The position numbers and the translations under genes are program-made. DNA of 64,000 bases from Streptomyces sp. WAC08241 (GTDB lineage Bacteria > Actinomycetota > Actinomycetes > Streptomycetales > Streptomycetaceae). How positions within the stretch are numbered: the first letter of the stretch is position 1; the number at the start of each line of letters is the position of its first letter. Positions 19,321 to 29,754 of this stretch are shown here, in pieces. Where the stretch lies: the NCBI GenBank assembly GCA_007858575.1, contig CP042279.1, positions 434,001-498,000 of the forward strand, in the 5' to 3' direction. The notes under the pieces were generated by a model. That model saw nothing but the letters and a program-made list of their open reading frames with translations. It had not been told where the DNA came from and did not search any database.

Positions 19321-19339
19321 TTAGGTTAGGCTGACCTAA
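19321..19339 (+). promoter_or_regulatory. Iron box (DmdR1/IdeR operator)
   Basis: TTAGGTTAGGCTGACCTAA matches the 19-bp DmdR/IdeR iron-box consensus TTAGGTTAGGCTCACCTAA at 18 of 19 positions. It lies 30 bp before the start of the siderophore-interacting protein gene, so iron-replete DmdR should repress that gene. Confidence 0.95.
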
Positions 19340-19369
19340 ATTAATCCACGGTAACCGAGGGGGATCACG

Positions 19370-20087
19370 GTGGGTCACGGCTGGCAGGGCGCCGTCCTCA
19401 AGCTGATGCGGGGCAAGGACTTCACGTTCACCGTGACGGGGGTCGAGCGGGTCACCGACGACTACCGCCGGTGCGCTTCACGGACGGCGGCCTCTCGCCG
19501 CCGCCGGGATCCACCCGACGATGTGGGTCCGCGTCTGGTTCGACGACGGCGGCAAGCCGCACCAGCGCGCCTATACCCTCGTCGACCCGGACGCGGCGGC
19601 CGGCACCTTCGGCCTGGAGTTCGCCCTCCACGACGGGGTCGCGAGCCGCTGGGCCCGGGACTGCGCCGTCGGCGACACCGTGGAGGCCACCCTCCAGGGC
19701 ACCGGCTTCGAGGCCCCCGACCCGCTGCCCGGGCGGCTGCTCGTGGTCGGCGACACGGCCTCCCTGCCCGCGATCAACTCCCTGCTCGACGCCTTCCCCG
19801 GCCTCCCGGCCACCGTCTGGTTCGAGACGCAGCACGCCTCCGACGACGCACTGCCGTTCCGCGTCGACCCCGAGCGGCACGACCTGCGCCGGGTGCCGCG
19901 CGAGAAGGGCGGCGCCGCACTGGTCGACCGCGTGAAGGCCGAGCTGCCCGCGCTCGCCGACCCCGCCTCGTACGTTTGGATCGCCTGCGACACCTCGACC
20001 ACCCGCGCCCTCGGCGGGTACGCGCGCAAGGAGCTCGGGCTGCCCAAGGAGCGCGTCCACGCCCTCGGGTACTGGCGCGACAGTTGA
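19370..20087 (+). CDS. Siderophore-interacting protein (ferric-siderophore reductase, ViuB/SIP family)
   Basis: About 239 residues from a GTG. Cytoplasmic FAD enzyme that uses NAD(P)H to reduce Fe3+ carried in by siderophores. The FAD-binding RAYTLVDPDAAAGTFGLEFA, the motif LVVGDTASLPAINSLLDA, and the C-terminal SIP signature YVWIACDTSTTRALGGYARK with YWRDS at the end are visible. Two nearby breaks (about 19472 and 19500) scramble about 15 residues. Regulation is shown by the iron box directly upstream. No siderophore transporter or synthetase is adjacent. Confidence 0.92.
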
Positions 20088-20404
20088 GCGCACCGGGTTG
20101 ACGATCCGTTACCCCGACGCGGAACCGGTCGTTCTCACCCCTGCCCGCCCCGCGCTCGCCGTTCCCTTCCGGGCCCGCGTCCGGCGCTTCGTGCGAAAGA
20201 CGCGGGACGGGTGGGAACGGTTGTGGCGGAAAGAATCGAAAGTGAACGCGGAAACCCCCTTTGGGGTGAACTGGCGCCAGGTGACTGCCGGTTCACTCTC
20301 CGTGCGTAAAGATTCCGGTGTCCCAAGTCGCCGGGACCGCGCCGCACCACCGTCCCCGTGGTGAGCGGCCGGCGACGCCATGTCTCCTGTGGGGTTCCAC
20401 CACC
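20088..20404. other. Intergenic region between SIP and LAETG protein genes
   Basis: No convincing gene. A possible open frame on the plus strand (20098-20364) has no start signal or family similarity. A short inverted repeat (ccccctttgggg) sits near 20255. The rest probably holds the promoter of the LAETG gene. Confidence 0.4.
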
Positions 20405-21390
20405 TTGAACAGCAACACCTTCCGCATGCCCGTACGCCGTTCCGCGGCCGCCGCCACTGTCGCCGCCCTGGCCGTCGGCCCGGTGCTCCTCGCGGCCCCC
20501 GCGGCGCACGCCACGGGCGGCGAAGGGCGCGCCACTGCCGTCGTCCTGCGGACCGGCCTCGACGTCTCCCTCCTCGGCAAGACGGTGGACGTGCCGGTCC
20601 GCGCCTCCCTCAACGAGGTCCGGGCGCCGGAGAGCGAGAACGAGACCGCGCTCTCCGTGAAGGTGCAGGGGGCCGAGAACGGCGAGCCGGTCGACATCCT
20701 CAAGGCCGACGTCGCCACCTCCGAGGCCACCGTGGACGAGGGGAGGGCCGAGGGCACGTGAACCTCGTCAAGGCGCGCGTGCACGTCCCCGGCCTGCCGC
20801 TGCTCTCCCTCGTCGAGGTCGAGAAGGTCACCTCCAGGGCGCTGTGCGAGGTGGGGAGGAAGCCGGTCGCCGAGTCCGATGTCCTCGGTCACGTGACCGT
20901 CCTCGGCAAGAAGACCACCCTGTCCGCGGGCGGCCGGACCCAGGTCACCGTGCCGGGCGTCGGCGAGGTCACCCTGGACCTCTCCCGCACCTCCACGACC
21001 TCCCGCACCGCCGCGGCGACCGCCCTCGAACTCACGGTGAAGGTCAACCCGCTGGAGCTGGGCGTCGCCGAGGTCGACGGCACCGTGACCCTCGCCGAGG
21101 CGACCTGCGAGACGCCCGAGGGCGCGAAGCCGACCGAGAAGCCCACGGAGGAGCCGACCGGGAAGCCGACCGAGCGGCCCTCGGAGCAGCCGACCCGGGG
21201 AGCCCTCCGCCGAGCCGAGCGACGGCGGGGCATCACCACCAACAACGGCGGCAGCACCCCGACCCAGAACCTCGCCGAGACCGGCGGCAGCTCCACCACC
21301 CCGTACATCGCGGGCGGGGCGCTCGCCCTCGTCGTGGCGGGCGGCGGCGCGCTCGCGTTGACCCGTTCGCGCGCCCGCTCGCGCGGCTGA
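20405..21390 (+). CDS. LAETG-anchored surface protein, SCO1860-like
   Basis: About 328 residues. A signal peptide (AAAATVAALAVGPVLLAAPA, then AHATG) is followed by a beta-rich extracellular region with a Cys-containing repeat structure (SRALCEVG and LAEATCETPEG), a Pro/Thr/Glu spacer (PTEKPTEEPTGKPTERPSEQ), and a sortase signal LAETG with a C-terminal helix and basic tail. LAxTG is the motif used by Streptomyces class E sortases. The TTG at 20405 is preferred on homologue memory; an ATG 21 bases later is possible. Breaks lie near 20757 and 21195-21235. Confidence 0.82.
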
Positions 21391-21510
21391 CGGCCCGAGG
21401 GGGAGGCGCCGGGGGCGCGGGAAGGAGAACGGCGGGGCCCGGGGAGGGCGGTGGTGACGACACCGCCCTCCCGGGGCCCCGGCCCGTTCCCGGGAAACCC
21501 CGGACCCCGG

Positions 21511-21600
21511 CCCGTAGAAGTCCGTCCGTAGAAGCCCGTTCGTGGAAGCCCGTTCGTGGGCGTCCGTTCGTGGACGTCCGTCCGTGGAAGCCCGTCCGAA
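21511..21600. repeat. 14-bp tandem repeat between convergent genes
   Basis: About six imperfect 14-bp units of the form cccgttcgtggaag fill the space between the convergent LAETG and cobC genes. Variation is limited to a few positions (cgtccgtggaag, cgttcgtgggcg). Confidence 0.85.
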
Positions 21601-21614
21601 GCGGGCTCCCCGTC

Positions 21615-22672
21615 TCAGCCGCCCATCAACAGCGCCTGGTCCAGGGCCTGGAGGAAGCGGTTCGTCGTCGCCCGGTCCCGGACCGCGAGCCGCAGCCAGT
21701 TCCGGTCGAGCCCCGGGAACGTGTCGCCCCGGCGGGCCGCGAAGCCCAGCGTCCGCAGCCGCTCCCGCACCGCGTCCGCCCCGTCGATCCGGACGAGCAC
21801 GAACGGGCCCTCGGCCCCGCCACCGTCCGCACCTCGTCGAACTCCGCGAGTCCCGCGAGCAGATGGGCCCGCTCCACCCCGATCCGGTGCGCCGCGTGCT
21901 CGGCCTCCGCGAGCGCCGCCCGCGACATGCAGGCCTCCGCCGCCACCAGGGCGGGCGTCGACACCGGCCACAGCGGCTGCGCCCGCTCGAGGTCCGCGAT
22001 CGTCCCGGGCGCGGCGAGCACGTACCCGATCCGCAGCCCGGCCAGGCCCCAGGTCTTGGTGAGGCTCCGCAGCACCACGAGCCCCGGCACGTCCGTCCGC
22101 CCGGCGAGGGACTCCCGCTCGCCCGGCACCGCGTCCATGAAGGCCTCGTCCACCACCAGGGTCCGCCCCGGCCGGGCGAGCGCGGCGATCGAGGCGGCGG
22201 GGTGCAGCACGGAGGTCGGGTTCGTGGGGTTCCCGACCACCACCAGGTCCGCGTCCTCCGGGACCGCCGCCGGATCGAGCCGGAAGCCGTCCTCCTCGCG
22301 CAGCAGCACCCGCTCCACCTCGTGCCCGGCGTCGCGCAGCGCCGCCTCCGGCTCGGTGAACTGCGGGTGCACCACCACTGGCCGCCGCGCCGGCAGCGCC
22401 CGCGCGAGCAGCACGAAGGCCTCCGCCGCGCCGGCCGTGAGCAGCACCCGGCTCGGGGGCAGGTCGTGCCGCTCGGCGACCGCGGCCCGCGCGGCCCGGC
22501 CGTCGGGGTAGGCGGCGAGGCCGGTCAGGGAGTCGGCGATGCGTCTGCGGAGCCAGTCCGGAGGGGTGTCCGACCGGACGTTGACCGCCAGGTCGATGAG
22601 CTTCTCGTCCCTGACCTCGGCGTCACCGTGGTGGCGAAGGTCGTGGGCGTCGGTATGCGTGTGCATGTCCAT
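21615..22672 (-). CDS. cobC: Pyridoxal-phosphate aminotransferase-like CobC (threonine-phosphate decarboxylase type)
   Basis: About 352 residues of the histidinol-phosphate-aminotransferase fold, close to Rv2231c/CobC, which makes the aminopropanol-phosphate linker of cobalamin. The N-terminus is His-rich (HTHTDAHDLRHHGD). Family marks are RSDTPPDWLRRRIADSLTGL, NPTNPTSVLHP, VVDEAFMDAVPG and the PLP Lys in RSLTKTWGLAGLRIGY. One break lies near 21828. It overlaps the 3' end of the cobE-like gene by 50 bp, indicating translational coupling. The His-rich start suggests metal handling, which I only infer. Confidence 0.85.
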
Positions 22673-23248
22673 GGCCGCCGTCGTGTGGGGGTGGGGATGG
22701 TGGGGGTGAGCCAGGCTCGCCAGCGATGTACCCGTGTGACGGGGGCAACAACCGTACGCCCGGGGCGCCTTCGTGCGACCGAACCGGGACGGAAGCGGCG
22801 AGAGCGCACGTTGTGCGCCGGGTTTTCCGCTTCGGCACGAGCAGCACGACCCGCGCACGCGCCACGGACGCCTCCGCCCCGCCCGCGCCCGGGGCCGACC
22901 CGGTACCCGCCTCCGTGTCCGGGGCCGCGGTCGCCGCCAGCAACGCCCCCGCCTCCGCCACCGAGGCCGTGCCCGTCGCCGCCAGCGGCAGCGCCGACGG
23001 GTGCGGTACGGACACGGCCGCCAACTCCTCGGCCGCGAAACCCCGCACGGGCACGCCCAGCGCCGCCGCGGCCCCGGCGATCCCGGCTCCGCCGCCCGCG
23101 CGTCGAGCGTGGCCAGGGACCGGACGGCCGTACGGGGCAGCCCCGCCTCCCGCAGGACCGCGTCCACGAGGGCCAGCACCTCGTCCACCGGGACGCCCGA
23201 CCGCGCGCCCACACCGAGGTGCGCGGACGCCTCCCGATCCGGTAGCAA
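22623..23248 (-). CDS. Cobalamin biosynthesis CobE/CbiG C-terminal family protein
   Basis: About 208 residues. The first 90 match the CobE/GbiG fold (LGVGARSGVPVDEVLALVDA, then VRSLATLDARA and LGVPVRGFAAEELAAVSV); the last 80 are low complexity and end in a His/Pro-rich tail. The start is uncertain: TTG at 23248 or a GTG at the VGARSG codons, which has GGGAGG upstream. One break lies near 23090. It reads directly into cobC. CobE/CbiG proteins act in corrin-ring contraction and lactone opening. Confidence 0.72.
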
Positions 23249-23254
23249 GACCCC

Positions 23255-23981
23255 ATGGCTGTGGTCGTCGCGCTCGGCGCGTTCCTCATGACGCTCTTCG
23301 GAGGATGGGTCGCCGGGCGCGTCACCGACCGGCGTCACCTCGTCCTCGGACTCGCCGGCGGGCTCATGCTCGGCGTCGTCGGACTCGACCTCCTGCCCGA
23401 GGCCCTGGAGGCTGCCGGGCACGAGGTCTTCGGCGTCCCGGAGGCCCTGCTGCTCTTCGTCGGCGGCTTCCTCTTCGCCCACGTCGTCGAGCGCCTGCTC
23501 GCCGTGCGCCAGGCCGCGCACGGGGTCGCGGCCGACGAGAGGGTCCCCAGGTCGGCCTCACGGCCGCCGCCGCGATGGTCGGCCACAGCCTCATGGACGG
23601 CGTCGCGCTCGGCGCCGCCTTCCAGGTCGGCGGCGGCATGGGCGCCACCGTCGCCCTCGCCGTCATCACCCACGACTTCGCCGACGGCTTCAACACGTAC
23701 ACGATCACGAGCCTCTACGGGAACGCGCGCCGCAAGGCCCTCGCGATGCTCGTCGCGGACGCCGTCGCCCCGGTCCTCGGCGCCGCCTCCACCCTGCTGT
23801 TCACCCTTCCGGAGGAACTTCTCGGCGGCTATCTCGGCTTCTTCGGCGGCGCCCTGCTCTACCTCGCCGCCGCCGAGATCCTGCCGGAGGCCCACCACGA
23901 CCACCCGGCCCGCTCCACCCTGCTGTGCACGGCGGCGGGCGTCGGCTTCATCTGGCTCGTGGTGGGGCCTCCAACGGCTGA
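23255..23981 (+). CDS. ZIP-family metal transporter
   Basis: About 242 residues and about eight predicted helices. The central ZIP signature is present as MVGHSLMDGVALGAAF in one helix and VITHDFADGFNTYT in the next, giving the paired metal-binding H/D sites, with a further ligand motif in AAAEILPEAHH. The stop at 23981 follows from restoring one G in the GTGGGG run, giving the ending VVGASNG. Another break lies near 23545. It stands between the two cobalamin gene groups and diverges from cobE, so cobalt or zinc supply for cobalamin synthesis is a reasonable but unproved role. Confidence 0.88.
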
Positions 23982-23983
23982 CC

Positions 23984-25445
23984 TCACGCGCCCGGACCCT
24001 CCACGCCCGGACCGTCGGCGACCGGACCACCCGTGACGGGACCACCCGTGACCGGACCACCGGCGACCGAACCGCTCACGTCCGGACCGTCGACCGCACC
24101 CGAACCCGCACCCGCGCACCGCTCCACGAACCGCGCCGCCGCCCCGGGCGCGCCCGCCCAGTGCGTGTGCACGTAACTGGCGTGCACCCCGCCCCGCACG
24201 AACCCCTCCACACGGCGCTCCGGCTGCCGCAGCCCCCACGCCGCCCGCTCCCCGGCGCCCGGCTCGATCACGGTCCGGTGGAACTCGTGCCCCGCATCCG
24301 CGCCCCGGCCGGCGCCAGGACGCTGTCGCTGACGGCCACCGCGTCCCGGTACCCGAGCGTGAGCCGCTCCGACATGCGCGCGTCGGCGTCGAGCACCCCG
24401 CACATGGGCGTGCCGTCGAGGGACCGCGCCAGGTAGAGCAGCCCGGCGCACTCGGCCGCGATCGGCGCCCCCGAGGCGGCGAGCCCGGCCACGGCCTTCC
24501 GCAGCGGCTCGTTGGCGGACAGCTCGCCCCCGTACACCTCGGGGAAGCCGCCCCGATCACCAGCCCGGAGGTCCCTCGGGCAGCACCTCGTCCCGCAGCG
24601 GGTCGAAGGCGACGACCTCGGCACCGGCGGCGGTCAGGAGTTCGGTGTGCTCGGCGTACGAGAACGTGAACGCCGCCCCGCCGGCCACCGCGATCCGGGG
24701 CCGGCCCGCGACCGCGCGCCCCACGACCTCCGGCGACCACGCCTCCGCCGACAGCTCCGGAGCCGACCGCGCGAGCGCGAGCAGCGCCTCCATGTCGCAC
24801 CCGGCCAGGACCTGTTCGGCCTGCGCCGCCACCGCCTCCACGGCGGCCGCCTGCCGCTCGGCCACCGGCACGAGCCCCAGGTGCCGCGACGGCGTCGCCA
24901 CGGCGGGCGCCCGCCGCAGCACGCCGAGGACCGGCACCCCGGACTCCCCGAGCGCCTCCCGCAGCAGGTGCTCGTGCCGGTCGGTCGCGACCTTGTTGAG
25001 GATCACGCCCCGATCCGCACCTCCGGGTCCCAGGACGCGAACCCGTGCACGAGCGCCGCCACCGACCGCGACTGCGACGACGCGTCCACGACCAGGACCA
25101 CCGGCGCCTTGAGCAGCTTCGCCACCTGCGCGGTGGACGCCAGCTCGCCCTGGTCGGCGGCCCCGTCGTACAGCCCCATGACCCCTCGACCACGGCCAGG
25201 TCGCAGCCGCGCGACCCGTGCAGGAAGAGCGGCGCCACGAGCCCCGTGCCGCACATGTACGCGTCGAGGTTGCGCCCCGGGCGGCCCGTCGCGAGCGCGT
25301 GGTAGCCGGGGTCGATGTAGTCCGGGCCGACCTTGTGCGGGGAGACGGCTAGGCCGCGGCCCGCGAACGCGGCCATGAGGCCGGTCGCGACCGTAGTCTT
25401 GCCCGCGCCCGAGGAGGGCGCGGCGATGACGAGACGTGCTACCAC
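23984..25445 (-). CDS. cobB: Cobyrinic acid a,c-diamide synthase
   Basis: About 487 residues; amidates cobyrinate side chains a and c using glutamine and ATP. The P-loop is [15 protein letters not shown] near the N-terminus, the metal/substrate region [20 protein letters not shown] is present, and the class I glutamine amidotransferase domain carries the Cys in AECAGLLYL. The C-terminus is unusual: after the conserved [11 protein letters not shown] it carries a repeat tail of GGPVT-like pentapeptides. Breaks lie near 25185, 25010, 24575 and 24300. The GTG start overlaps the cobO stop by 7 bp. The 3' end abuts the convergent ZIP gene with only 2 bp between. Confidence 0.9.
24011..24100 (-). 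repeat. 15-bp tandem repeat coding the CobB C-terminal tail
   Basis: Six 15-bp units (such as accacccgtgacggg on the plus strand) encode degenerate GGPVT pentapeptides at the end of CobB, beyond the conserved amidotransferase domain. Confidence 0.85.
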
Positions 25446-26044
25446 TCGATGCCCCGCTGGCCCTTCTGACCGGCGTCCATCGGTGCTTGACCTTGGACAT
25501 GTCGGTGACCAGGTCCGCGAAGTCCACCAGCTCCCGGGGCGCGTTGCGGCCGGTGATGACGACGTGCTGCTGACCGGGCCGCCCCGCAGCACCTCCACGA
25601 CCTCGTTCACGTCGATCCAGCCCCAGTGCAGGAGGTAGGCGAACTCGTCGAGGACGTAGAACTTGTACCTCTCCTCCGCGAGGTCCCGCTTGACCTGCTC
25701 CCAGCCCTCGCGCGCCTTGTCCTCGTGCGACTGCTCGCCCTCGGCGACCTCGCGCTGGATCCAGGACCAGCCCTCGCCCATCTTGTTCCAGGTGACCGTG
25801 CCGCCCTTGCCGGTCTCGCCGAGCGCCTTGAGGGCGTTCTCCTCGCCGACCTTCCACTTGGCGGACTTCACGAACTGGAACACCCCGATCGGCCAGCCCT
25901 GGTTCCAGGCGCGCAGCGCCATGCCGAAGGCGGCGGTCGACTTCCCTTGCCGACGCCCGTGTGCACCATCACCAGCGCGCGGTTGCGGCGCTGGCGGGTG
26001 GTCAGACCGTCGTCGGGAACGACGGTCGGCTGTCCCTGCGGCAT
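25439..26044 (-). CDS. cobO: Cob(I)yrinic acid a,c-diamide adenosyltransferase
   Basis: About 201 residues of the CobO/BtuR type. It transfers the 5'-deoxyadenosyl group from ATP to the cobalt. The N-terminus [20 protein letters not shown] leads to the P-loop [19 protein letters not shown], then VGVFQF-like core [32 protein letters not shown], and the C-terminal [20 protein letters not shown]. Breaks lie near 25945, 25575 and 25480. The ATG overlaps the stop of the chelatase gene (TAATG), with AGGAGG just upstream. Confidence 0.92.
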
Positions 26045-28147
26045 TAAGCGGCCCTCCTGGATGCCTGTGCTGCGTGTCCTGCCTGTCCTGCCTGTACGTC
26101 CCTGACGAGGCCGGCGATCGAGTCGGCGCGCAGCTCGTCCAGCGTCACGGCGGTGCCGCCGAGTTCGCGCGCGAGCTGCCCCGCGAGCCCCAGCCGCACC
26201 GGGCCGGTCTCGCAGTCCACGACGACCGACGCCGTGCCCTCGGCGGCGTGCAGCCGCCGCGCGGGCGGCGAGCGCCACCGGTCGCCGGCCGCGCGCCCCC
26301 GGTCGCCCGCCCGTCGGTCACCACGACGAGCAGCGGGCGGCGCGAGGGATCCCGCAGCCGCTCGACCCGCAGCACGTCAGGGCCTTGAGCAGCCCGGCCG
26401 ACAGGGCGTGCGCCCGCCCGTCGGAAGCTGTTCGAGCCGGGCGGCGGCCGCGTCCACGGACGAGGTCGGCGGCAGCGCCACCTCGGCGTCCCGGCCCCGG
26501 AAGGTGACCAGGCCGACCTTGTCGCGCCGCTGGTAGGCGTCGAGGAGCAGCGAGAGCACCGCGCCCTTGACCGCGCTCATCCGCTGCCGGGCCGCCATCG
26601 AGCCCGAGGCGTCGACCGCGAAGAGCACGAGGTTGCCCTCGCGGCCCTCCCGGGTCGCCTGCCGCAGGTCGTCGCGCCGGACCACGAGCCCCGGCCCGGT
26701 CCGCCCGCGCGCCTTCTGGTGCGGGGCGGCGGCCTGCACGGTCGCCGCCAGGTGCAGCTTGGTCAGCGCGCCCCGGGGCCGGGTGGAGCCGGTGGTACGG
26801 CCGTGCTCGGTGCGGGCCCGGGAGCGGCGCCCGGCCGCGCCCTCGCCGAGACCGGGCACGCTGAGCACCTTCGTACGGAAGGGCTCGGCGGCCTTGACGG
26901 CGGCCCGCTCGCCGGAACCGGAACCGGCACCGGCCTGCTGGGGCGCGGGCGCCCGCTCCGGTGCGGGAGCCTCCTCCGGCGCCGGTACGTCCTCGGGCGC
27001 CGGTACGTCCTCGGGCGCGGGCCCGTCGCCCTGCGGCGGGACGCCGCCGCCGTCCGGACCGCCCCCGCCGTCACCCGGGCCGCCGCCGTCCGGCCGCCGT
27101 CCCCGGGCCGTCCGGCTCCGGGTCGGGGTCCGGGTCCTCGCCCTTGAACCGCTCCAGGGTCTCGTCGAGCTTGTCCTCGTCGAGTCCGGGCGCGTCGAAG
27201 GGCGAGCGCCGGCGGCGGTGGGGAGGGCCAGGAGCGCGGCCTGCCGCACGTCCTCGGAGGTCACCTCCGTCCGTCCGGCCCAGGCGGCGAGCGCGGTGGC
27301 CGTGCGGGCCATGACGATGTCGGCGCGCATGCCGTCCACCTCGAACGCGGCGCAGGTCGCGGCGATCTGGAGCAGGACGGCGTCCCCGAGCGTCACCCGC
27401 GGCAGCAGGGCGCGGGCGGCGGCGATCCGCCCGCGCAGCTCGGTCTCTCGCCCGCCCAGCGCGCGGCGAACGCGGCCGGGTCGTCCTCGAAGGCGAGCCG
27501 CCGCCGCACGACCTCCACCCGCTGCTCGGGCTCGCGGGAGGCGGCGACCTCCACGGTGAGCCCGAACCGGTCGAGGAGCTGCGGCCGCAGCTCGCCCTCC
27601 TCGGGGTTCATGGTCCCGACGAGCAGGAACCGGGCGGCGTGCCGCACGGAGACGCCCTCGCGCTCGACGTAGGAGGAGCCCATGGCGGCGGCGTCGAGGA
27701 GGTGGTCGATCAGGTGGTCGCTCAGGAGGTTGACCTCGTCGACGTACAGGATGCCCCGGTGGGCGTCGGCGAGCAGCCCCGGCTCGAAGGCCTTCACGCC
27801 CTCCGCGAGGGCCTTCTCGATGTCGAGCGAGCCGACGAGCCGGTCCTCGGAGGCGCCGACGGGCAGTTCGACCATCCGCGCGGGCTGCTCGGCCCCGCGC
27901 CCGCCTCGTGCGGCCCGTCCGGGCAGCCCGGGTCCGGCGCGGCCGGGTCACAACTGAACCGGCAGCCCGCGACCACCGGCACGGCGGGCAGCAGCTCCGC
28001 GAGCGCCCGCACGGCGGTGGACTTGGCGGTGCCCTTCTCGCCCCGGACGAGCACGCCGCCCACGGCGGGGCTGACGGCGTTCAGGAGCAGCGCGAGCCGC
28101 AGGTCGTCCATGCCGACGACGGCGGTGAACGGGTACCGGGTGCTCAT
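26044..28147 (-). CDS. Putative cobaltochelatase, ChlI-ChlD fusion type (AAA+ and VWA domains)
   Basis: About 700 residues. The AAA+ ATPase half shows Walker [15 protein letters not shown] near residue 40, Walker [21 protein letters not shown], and the arginine-finger region [19 protein letters not shown] long acidic/Pro/Gly linker ([20 protein letters not shown]) connects to a VWA domain with the MIDAS motif VDASGSM. This single-chain ChlI/ChlD arrangement is the motor part of magnesium- or cobalt-chelatases; position within the cobalamin operon points to cobalt insertion. Frame breaks are numerous (about 27890, 27450, 27205, 27110, 26425, 26380 and 26280). The end is coupled to cobO. Confidence 0.88.
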
Positions 28148-28214
28148 CGGGTGGTCTCTCCTTCGCATCGCTGATGTTCGGACGACGGCGCACGGCCGTC
28201 GGTGGCGGGCCCGT

Positions 28215-29754
28215 TCACGGCGCCCCCGGCGGCACGAACGGCAGCCCGCCGGGGCGCCCTCCTCGATGAGCCGCAGCAGCGCGTCCGTGTCGGCGTGCTC
28301 CTCGATCAGGTCGCCGAGCCGGTCGAGCTGTTCTCGCGCAGGGCGCCGAACGACGTGTCCGGGGCCGGGACGAACCGGCGTCCGGCCGCCGCCGCGACCT
28401 CCCGCAGGAACGCCCGCCGGAAGCCGTCGCCCTCCAGGGAGCCGTGCCAGTGGGTGCCCCACACGGAGCCGACCCGGCACCCGTCCAGGAACGGTTCGCC
28501 ACCCCGTACGTCCGCGACGCCGTGGTGGATCTCGTACCCCTCGACCCGCTCGCCGAGCGCCTCGCCGACCGGCCGGGCCAGGATCTTCTCGACCCCGAAC
28601 CGCACCCGTACGGGAAGCAGCCCGAGCCCGTCGACCACACCGGCCCTCGACTCGACCTCGTCCTCGATCCGCTCGCCCAGGGCCTGGAAGCCGCCGCAGA
28701 TGCCGAGCACCGGGCGGCCCTCGGCCGCGCGCCGGGCCAGGGCGTCCGCGAGGCCGCGCTCCCGCAGCCAGGCCAGTGCCTTCACCGTGCCGCGCGTCCC
28801 CGGTACGACCACCAGGTCCGCGTCGACCAGTTCCTCGGGCCGGTCCACGAACCGGACGACCACGCCCGGTTCGGCCGCCAGCGCGTCCACGTCCGTGAAG
28901 TTGGACATCAGGGGACGGCGCACACGGCGACCCGCAGCACGTCCGCGCCGACCGGCGGCGCCACGACCGACTCCCGGACCGTGCCCCGCAGCGACACCCG
29001 CAGCCCGTCCTCCTCGTCGATGCCGAGCCCGTGCGCGTACGGCAGGACGCCGAAGGTCCGGCGCCCGGTCAGGCCGTACAGCATGTCGAGCCCGGGTTCG
29101 AGGAGGCTCACGTCGCCCCGGAACTTGTTCACGAGGTATCCGGCGACGAGCGACTGGTCCTCGAGGGACAGCAGCGCCGTCGTGCCGAAGAACTGGGCGA
29201 AGACCCCGCCCCGGTCGATGTCCCCGACCACCACCACGGGCAGCCGCGCGGCCCGCGCCACGCCCATGTTCACGATGTCGGTGCGCCGCAGGTTGATCTC
29301 GGCCGGGCTGCCGGCGCCCTCGCAGATCACCGCGTCGTACGTGCTCCGCAGCTCCTCCAGGCACGCCATGACCGGCTCGAACAGCTCCTTCTGCCGCCCC
29401 CGCGCAGTGCTTCCCGGGGACGACCCCCGGACCCCCCGAAGAACCCACGGGCACTCAGCTCACCGACCGGCTTCCCCATCAGGACGACCTGGCTGGAGCG
29501 GTCGCCGCCTGGCTTGAGCAGCACCGGGTTCATCAGCGCGGTCGGCTCGACCCGGGCGGCCTGCGCCTGCATGGCCTGGGCCCGGCCTATCTCGGCGCCC
29601 TCGCGCGTGACGAAGGAGTTGAGGGACATGTTCTGCCCCTTGAACGGCGCCACCTTCAGGCCCTTGCGGACCAGCCAGCGGCAGATCCCGGCCGTCACGA
29701 CGCTCTTGCCCGCGTCGGACGTGGTCCCGGCGACCAGCAGCCCCCGCCCCTCAT
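28215..29754 (-). CDS. cobQ: Cobyric acid synthase
   Basis: About 513 residues; amidates side chains b, d, e and g of adenosylcobyrinic diamide. The P-loop is [20 protein letters not shown], the substrate region [20 protein letters not shown], then [20 protein letters not shown], and the amidotransferase Cys in [13 protein letters not shown] with the His in [11 protein letters not shown]. An unusual insertion of about 15 residues after GELSAR corresponds to a small palindromic DNA element (29407-29442). Breaks lie near 29745, 29400, 28915, 28335 and 28255. The ATG overlaps the cbiB stop (ATGA). Confidence 0.92.
29407..29442. repeat. Small GC-rich palindromic element inserted in cobQ
   Basis: A 36-bp segment beginning gtgcttcccggggacgaccc and ending in ccccccgaaga lies within cobQ, where homologues have no residues. 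It aligns with 62239-62274 at the tldD/tldE junction (shared gtgctt, cccgggg, cgacccc, gg, ccccc and aga blocks in the same order). It codes for about 12 extra residues. Confidence 0.6.

Noticed and set aside
20098..20364. Plus-strand ORF of 88 residues between SIP and the LAETG gene
   Set aside because: No ribosome-binding site, no family resemblance, and composition like intergenic DNA.
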